Positions 30,222-34,547 of a stretch of DNA of 34,547 nucleotides are shown here, one piece after another. Position numbers and translations under genes: made by a program. Within the stretch, counting starts at the first letter, position 1; the number at the start of each line of letters is the position of its first letter. The DNA is taken from the NCBI GenBank assembly GCA_031283515.1, contig JAITBS010000343.1:1-34547 (forward strand), read 5' to 3'. The notes beneath the pieces are model-generated. The model made no database searches and had not been told where the DNA came from. It saw only the letters and a list, made by a program, of their open reading frames with translations. This DNA comes from Planctomycetaceae bacterium. GTDB taxonomy: Bacteria > Planctomycetota > Planctomycetia > Pirellulales > Thermoguttaceae.

Positions 30222-31565
30222 TCAAGGGATTATTGATGAAATGAGTTCCCAATGTCCTGTTTCCATAACAAAATCGAGAATATTATAACGATATCGAATC
30301 AATTGTGCTTGCCCGAAACTTTGGAGTAATCGATCATGGTTGATACCGATTTCTTCCGGTGAAGAAGGAGCGTTCGCTTTTCGGAGCATTTCGCGAATTG
30401 TTGCAGCAGGAAGAAGTTGATATCGTAACTCTTCTTTTAATTCGTCCCAATGTTCCAGAAATACATCGAAACGCCGAATAATTTCAGGAAGATCGACATA
30501 TTTTTGACGGCTCTGCTCTAAAACTTGTTCCGCTAAATTTCCGTCACCAAAATTTGTATGAACCGCTTGTTCGATTTCATGCCAACGGCGATGAGTTGCG
30601 GCAATATTTTGTTTCGATTTTGAAAATTCTTCTGTTGTGAGAGCAAGCACTTTTTCGTACAATAACGAAACGGCAATACTGCCGATACCAACCTTAAAAC
30701 CGTGTGAAGGAATTTTGCCTTGACAGGTATGATGCTGGTTATCCCAAAGATGACTGAACATGTGTTCGGCACCGGAAGCGGTTCGGGATGTTTTGGCTAT
30801 TTGCATTGCGAGACCGCTCATAATCAAACCTTCAATCAATAAACAAAGAGCGTCCGAATCATTTCTTGCAATTCCTTCCGGTTGTGAAAGCCATTGACGA
30901 AGTGGTTTTTGTACAATATCCCATGCTATCCGGTGAATTGATTCCGTACCGATTTTGTCCGCTAATATCCAATCGGCTCCCGCAGGAATTTTCGCAAGAA
31001 GATCCGCATATCCAGCGGCGTTCAATTCTTGCGGCGCACGTTCTAATACCTTCAAATCAATCAAAACAATATGCGGTGCCGAACAGGTCAAGGTTTGTTT
31101 CATACCGTCAACCTCAATTGATGCTCCAAATGATGTGTAACCGTCAACAGATGCGGCTGTTCCGATAATCATGTAAGGGCGTTGACATTCAAAAGCCGCC
31201 CGTTTTACAAGATCATTAATTGTTCCCGAACCGACTGCTATCGGAATCGCATCGGTTTTCGCCAAACAAGAACGAACCGCTTCAAGATGTTTTGAGTCGG
31301 CATGAAATTCCTGTTCCAGAAATAAAAACGGTTCTTCAACCGACAATATATTTTCGGAACAAAGATTTGTGTTGACAATGCGACCAGCCGCTTCGAATGT
31401 GTTACGATCTGCGATAACAACAACCCGTTTGCTATCAAAACAATGTTGAAAAAGGTTGCTTGTTTGCAAAAGATTGTTTTGACCAATCGACACTAAACGG
31501 GTTTCATCTGCAAGCAGTAAACATTGTTCCAAACGTTTTGTTGTTTCTTCAATAATTTTGTTCAT
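30222..31565 (-). CDS. sn-Glycerol-1-phosphate dehydrogenase family protein (AraM/EgsA-like)
   Basis: Iron-containing-alcohol-dehydrogenase/DHQ-synthase-fold enzyme interconverting sn-glycerol-1-phosphate and DHAP with NAD(P)(H). The nucleotide loop is VGSGTINDLVK (about 111-121), followed by GTAASVDGYTSFGASIEVDG. Metal ligands would be Asp in AAGYADLLAKI, His in GAEHMFSH and His in PSHGFKVGIG. 447 residues, longer than typical AraM through a C-terminal helical extension that includes RRFDVFLEHWDELKEELRYQ. The ATG at 31565 is preferred over an in-frame start at 31583. It is first in the operon with glpD and glpT, so catabolic use of G1P is the natural inference. In Bacillus the homologue works in the opposite direction, making G1P for a glyceryl lipid; both directions are possible. 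Confidence 0.88.
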   Translation of the reverse strand: MNKIIEETTKRLEQCLLLADETRLVSIGQNNLLQTSNLFQHCFDSKRVVVIADRNTFEAAGRIVNTNLCSENILSVEEPFLFLEQEFHADSKHLEAVRSCLAKTDAIPIAVGSGTINDLVKRAAFECQRPYMIIGTAASVDGYTSFGASIEVDGMKQTLTCSAPHIVLIDLKVLERAPQELNAAGYADLLAKIPAGADWILADKIGTESIHRIAWDIVQKPLRQWLSQPEGIARNDSDALCLLIEGLIMSGLAMQIAKTSRTASGAEHMFSHLWDNQHHTCQGKIPSHGFKVGIGSIAVSLLYEKVLALTTEEFSKSKQNIAATHRRWHEIEQAVHTNFGDGNLAEQVLEQSRQKYVDLPEIIRRFDVFLEHWDELKEELRYQLLPAATIREMLRKANAPSSPEEIGINHDRLLQSFGQAQLIRYRYNILDFVMETGHWELISSIIP

Positions 31566-31890
31566 AAATTGATTATAAAACAAAAATGGTTATAAGATAA
31601 AAAATGATGAATTCAAATTGACAAATTCAAATTTTTGATGATTATGTTATGATAATCGAAAATATTTTTTTGACAAGGTATGATTTTGAAAAAAAAGCAT
31701 ACGATTTTGGAAACTTCCCGATTCCAGAATCATACTATTCCATCTTGACATTTTAAACAATTCTCGATACAATGAGTAACGTATCACGAATAACGATTAC
31801 AAAAACAAGATTACGAATTAAGAATATTGATCAAAATTATCAGACGTTATTAAAGTTATTGGTCAATAATTATCAAAATTTTGAGCGGAA
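31566..31890. promoter_or_regulatory. Divergent control region between G1PDH operon and xylR-type gene
   Basis: 325 nt. On the operon side TATAAT (minus strand, 31577-31572) lies 6-7 nt from the ATG, with AAATGGTTATAA at 31584-31595. In the centre, TATGATTTTGAAAA (from 31679) and TACGATTTTGGAAA (from 31700) form a direct repeat with exactly 21-bp phasing, and AATCATAC (31728-31735) is an inverted part-copy. The xylR-side promoter follows at 31745. Direct repeats at two helical turns are the usual target arrangement of AraC-type regulators such as XylR. Confidence 0.5.
31745..31773 (+). promoter_or_regulatory. Near-consensus sigma70 promoter of the XylR-type regulator gene
   Basis: TTGACA (31745-31750), 17-bp spacer, TACAAT (31768-31773). 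Predicted start about 31780, leader about 110 nt. The phased direct repeat at 31679-31713 lies directly upstream, a position suited to activation. Confidence 0.65.
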
Positions 31891-33132
31891 ATGATTCTTA
31901 TGGCTAAATATCGAAACAAAATACAGAATATTGTTTTTTATCACGGAAATCATATCGGTTCTATTCGGGAAACCTTGCAAGGGATTCAACGTTATGCAAA
32001 ACTGTACGGACCTTGGAGACTTCAAGTGTTATCCGGCGGTGTTCAGGAACTTCAATCGTTTCTTTCAATTAAACGGAACAAAAACATGATTTCCGGTCTT
32101 CTTGCGGATATTACGGAGGAGCAGGAAGCGAAACTTTTAACCGGAGTACGTATTCCGGTTGTTCTTTTGGATCCGCCTCCGAAGTTGCGGACTCAATACG
32201 CAACACTACTCAAGTTTCCGTTTGTAACACAGAATAACGTACAAATAGGAGAACTTGCCGCCGATTATTTTTTGGCAAAGAAAATGTCCCACTTTGCTTT
32301 TGTTCCTTCGGCATCCGGTGCTTATTGGTCGGAGGAACGATTTCAGGCATTTTCACACCGAATTGGTGAAAAAGGGTTGACGGTACATCTTTTTTCCGTT
32401 CCATTTTCGGGAAACAATTTTTCTGTTTCACCTTCCCGTCATCTTTCTCAATGGTTACAAAAATTGCCTAAACCGGCGGCTCTTTTTACGGCGTCAGACC
32501 AAGTTGGTCAGGAAATTCTAACGGTTTGTCAATCTTTAGGACTTGCGATTCCGTACGAAATTGTAGTTCTTGGTGTTGGAAACGATGAAATTCTTTGCGA
32601 ATCTTCGTTTCCAACACTTTCCAGTATTGCAGTTCATTGGCAACGCCGCGGATTTATTGCAGCGGAAATGCTTGATCAATTAATGAATCAAATACCGTTA
32701 AAACAGGACATGGGCATTTATCCGGCAATTGGTGTTGTGTCGAGAAGTTCAACAGATTTACCGGTTCATCCGGCGACGCAGTTACCTGTATTGCGTAACG
32801 ATTTTGTTATTCGGGCATTGGAATTTATTCGTATCAATTCGGGATTTTCTATTCGAGTTGTTGATGTAGCCCGACAAACCGGAGTTTCCCGACAATGGTT
32901 GGAAAGGCAATTCAAAAAGGAATTGGGATATTCGATTCTTGACGAAATCCGAAAAAATCGAATGGAACGAATTTGTTTTCTTTTAAGTGAAACAACAATT
33001 CCTATCAACAAAATTGCCGAGATGAGCGGTTACGAAAATGCAAATCATCTTCGCTTGCTCTTCAAAGAAAAATTCAGCATGACCATGACAGAATACCGCA
33101 ACCAATTCTGTACAATATCCGAACAACAATAA
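31891..33132 (+). CDS. XylR-type transcriptional regulator (LacI-like sensor domain plus AraC HTH)
   Basis: 413-residue DNA-binding regulator. Residues about 10-285 form a periplasmic-binding-protein-like (LacI/GalR) sensor: NIVFYHGNHIGSIRETLQGI, VQIGELAADYFLAK, FAFVPS, ALFTASDQVGQEIL, and VVLGVGNDEILCESSFPTLS, the classic effector-domain hinge. Residues about 305-408 are a two-helix-turn-helix AraC domain: IRVVDVARQTGVSRQWLERQ first, and INKIAEMSGYENANHLRLLF second. This is the architecture of E. coli XylR. The ATG at 31891 has GCGGA before it; an ATG at 31900 is possible. Divergent from the glycerophosphate operon and so probably its regulator, sensing a small phosphorylated or sugar-like ligand; that is inference from position. 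Confidence 0.92.
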   Translation: MILMAKYRNKIQNIVFYHGNHIGSIRETLQGIQRYAKLYGPWRLQVLSGGVQELQSFLSIKRNKNMISGLLADITEEQEAKLLTGVRIPVVLLDPPPKLRTQYATLLKFPFVTQNNVQIGELAADYFLAKKMSHFAFVPSASGAYWSEERFQAFSHRIGEKGLTVHLFSVPFSGNNFSVSPSRHLSQWLQKLPKPAALFTASDQVGQEILTVCQSLGLAIPYEIVVLGVGNDEILCESSFPTLSSIAVHWQRRGFIAAEMLDQLMNQIPLKQDMGIYPAIGVVSRSSTDLPVHPATQLPVLRNDFVIRALEFIRINSGFSIRVVDVARQTGVSRQWLERQFKKELGYSILDEIRKNRMERICFLLSETTIPINKIAEMSGYENANHLRLLFKEKFSMTMTEYRNQFCTISEQQ

Positions 33133-33151
33133 CATTATGTAAGAGAAACAA

Positions 33152-33226
33152 AGAAGCAGACAACCGCTCTCCAAACATTCAATATAATGTTTCGGAAAAA
33201 AGGTTGCCTGCTTCTGGAATTTTTGT
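33152..33226. terminator. Bidirectional terminator between regulator and VCBS gene
   Basis: AGAAGCAGACAACC (33152-33165) pairs with GGTTGCCTGCTTCT (33202-33215) over 14 bp with one mismatch. An inner AAACATT/AATGTTT stem (about 33173-33192) lies within the loop. T-rich DNA follows on the plus strand (GGAATTTTTGTTTTG), and TTGTTTCTCTT follows on the minus strand, so it can serve both converging genes. Confidence 0.7.
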
Positions 33227-33233
33227 TTTGTTT

Positions 33234-34547
33234 TTATTCTTTCAAAAGAAGAATACAACCAGTCCATTGGGACTGTGGTACGGAAATTTTTTCGCCGGTT
33301 TTCATTGGTTTTGAATAAATCGACATTTTCGTTTTTCCGCCGTCTGTGTAATAAAGAGCGTCTTTTTGAACAAGTTTCCAATCACCAAGAGGTTCTAACT
33401 CTTTGGGTCCGGTTAAAAGAAAAAGTATTGTCTCTTTTTTAACGGTTACGTTAATAGTTGGATTTTCACCGCCGCGCGTTTGAGTAAAAAAGACCGGTGT
33501 TGCTTTACTGCTTTGATATTGCAACGGAATGTCTTTCCAAACGTAATTTCTGTTGCTAAAAGCAACGGCATCGTTTTTAAATTCCAGAACAACACAATCT
33601 TCTCCTTGAACCGAAAATGATACCGTTTCATAATTCATTGGTTTACGGTGCCAAGGATTTTCCGCTCCGGAACTTCGCGGATTCTTTTTGTAATAAAAAT
33701 ATCCGTCTTCGGCACCAATCAAAATGTCGGGAATCTTATTGTTATCGAAATCAACAACAGTCGGACTGGTACTGTGACCGCGAATATTGCGGACATCAAT
33801 TTGTTTCATATTTCTGAATGTCCATAGTCCGTTTTCGTGCTTTATTTGCCGGAACGCATCGGCGTTCGTCGAATTAACAAAAAAATCAACCGCTCCGTCA
33901 CCGTCGTAATCCGTGAAACAAATTTTCCGGCGTCCGCTTCTTCCTGATTTTCCGGCGTTTAATTGAAACGGCTGACCATTTTCGTCAACAAAAACTCGTT
34001 TCGGCGGAAGAAGAATCAGTTTGTTATCAATCTTTTTTCGTTCAAAAAAAGCAAGAAAACCTTCGTGGTCAAGCATTGACAAATCCATAAGTCCGTCGTT
34101 ATTCCAGTCGAACATAACCGGAGTTGTCCGCCATTGTGTCAGCAAACCTTTACCTTCGGGACACAGCCAACCGTAAGCCAGTCTTGGTTGTTCGCCGTTC
34201 CATTCCACTTCAACCGGTTGCGGAGCGGCAAGTTTTGGTACAGTTTTCGTACCGATATTGCGGAGCCAGAATACTTTACCCCAAATGGAATTCGCTACAA
34301 TATCCGGCAAATCATCGCCGTCCCAATCGCCAACTGTTAATGTAGTGTAACCCCATTTCGATTCGATGGGACCTTGAATCGAGCCATTCGGTCCTGCCAT
34401 GATACGAAAAACCTTACCATCAGCTTCAAGCCTTTTCGGAGCATTCCACTTAGGCGGGTCAACTCCGCGACCGCTTAAATTTTCAAAAAATTCGATGTAA
34501 CCGGAAGCGTTACCGCAAATCAAGTCATCATCGCCGTCGTTGTCCCA
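33234..34547 (-). CDS. FG-GAP/VCBS-repeat protein, C-terminal part (5' end beyond window)
   Basis: The frame is open to the right edge, so the N-terminus is missing; any start within the window would be artificial. It contains at least five FG-GAP-type beta-propeller repeats with calcium-binding loops: DNDGDDDLICGNASGYIEFF at the edge, DWDGDDLPDIVANS, DWNNDGLMDLSMLD, DYDGDGAVDFFVNS and DFDNNKIPDILIGAEDGYFY. After the propeller comes a C-terminal beta-rich region of about 120 residues without recognised motifs. Such proteins are usually secreted or surface-attached, in adhesion or polysaccharide/peptide binding, and are abundant in planctomycetes. The specific role is unknown. It converges with the XylR-type gene across a bidirectional terminator. 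Confidence 0.88.
   Translation of the reverse strand, partial: WDNDGDDDLICGNASGYIEFFENLSGRGVDPPKWNAPKRLEADGKVFRIMAGPNGSIQGPIESKWGYTTLTVGDWDGDDLPDIVANSIWGKVFWLRNIGTKTVPKLAAPQPVEVEWNGEQPRLAYGWLCPEGKGLLTQWRTTPVMFDWNNDGLMDLSMLDHEGFLAFFERKKIDNKLILLPPKRVFVDENGQPFQLNAGKSGRSGRRKICFTDYDGDGAVDFFVNSTNADAFRQIKHENGLWTFRNMKQIDVRNIRGHSTSPTVVDFDNNKIPDILIGAEDGYFYYKKNPRSSGAENPWHRKPMNYETVSFSVQGEDCVVLEFKNDAVAFSNRNYVWKDIPLQYQSSKATPVFFTQTRGGENPTINVTVKKETILFLLTGPKELEPLGDWKLVQKDALYYTDGGKTKMSIYSKPMKTGEKISVPQSQWTGCILLLKE

Noticed and set aside
1..34547. Defence island, prophage or integrative element
   Set aside because: No integrase, transposase, restriction, toxin-antitoxin or phage structural gene was found; the SNase-like nuclease is a typical exported housekeeping type.

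Overview
The window looks like chromosomal DNA from an AT-rich member of the Planctomycetota. The strongest sign is a cluster of three DUF1559 pseudopilin-like proteins, each with the near-invariant planctomycete/lentisphaeral prepilin N-terminus and an H-X9-DG C-terminal motif. Supporting signs are a FG-GAP/VCBS surface protein, a XylR-type (LacI-like sensor plus AraC HTH) regulator, an ExbB/ExbD pair and a CpaB/SAF protein. A gut-associated anaerobic lineage is plausible from the base composition, FeoAB, flavodoxin and the glycerophosphate operon, but that is inference. No rRNA, tRNA, transposase, phage or CRISPR locus was found.

Layout. 1-371: repeat-rich DNA. 372-6659: scpB (-), flavodoxin (+), tyrS (+), two unrecognised genes (3700-4875 +, 4926-5672 -) and a short flagellin (-). 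7251-9951: feoA-feoB. 10303-14865: a small carboxypeptidase-regulatory-like lipoprotein followed by three DUF1559 paralogues; the first has its start codon separated from its prepilin signal by a ten-G tract that puts them out of frame. 15137-18425: an exported SNase-like nuclease, a CpaB-like SAF protein with an Asn/Thr-rich linker, and a small two-TM protein. 18739-22365 (all -): ExbB, ExbD, a six-TM ABC-2-like permease and a mannose-1-phosphate guanylyltransferase. 22822-24408: MetF-type methylenetetrahydrofolate reductase fused to a MTHFR_C cysteine domain. 24891-31565 (all -): a glycerophosphate operon, sn-glycerol-1-phosphate dehydrogenase, GlpD, GlpT, a HAD phosphatase and a UhpC-like OPA transporter. 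31891-33132: the divergent XylR-type regulator. 33234 to the right edge: the C-terminal part of a VCBS protein.

How the genes fit together. The right third is a coherent catabolic unit: two organophosphate:phosphate antiporter-family proteins would import or sense glycerophosphates, GlpD would oxidise sn-glycerol-3-phosphate and the G1PDH-family enzyme would oxidise sn-glycerol-1-phosphate, both to DHAP, with a phosphatase beside them. A divergent regulator with a helically phased direct repeat in front of it is the obvious controller. The other genes are a mix of housekeeping (scpB, tyrS, MTHFR, manC), iron uptake, and envelope or surface functions.

The intergenic DNA is unusual. It holds at least three interspersed repeat families (A: long hairpins of degenerate 7-mer arms; B: 'ATCTGCGTAATCTGCGGA'-like; C: a 21-mer, often joined to A), a ~155-bp element with terminal inverted repeats, a ~193-bp imperfect inverted repeat, and short tandem arrays. 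A family-A copy supplies the stop codon of feoB. Several clear sigma70-type promoters (TTGACA with 16-17 bp spacing) can be read. The observations most worth following up are the poly-G frame break in the first DUF1559 gene, the paired palindromic operators before the third DUF1559 gene, and the G1P/G3P operon.
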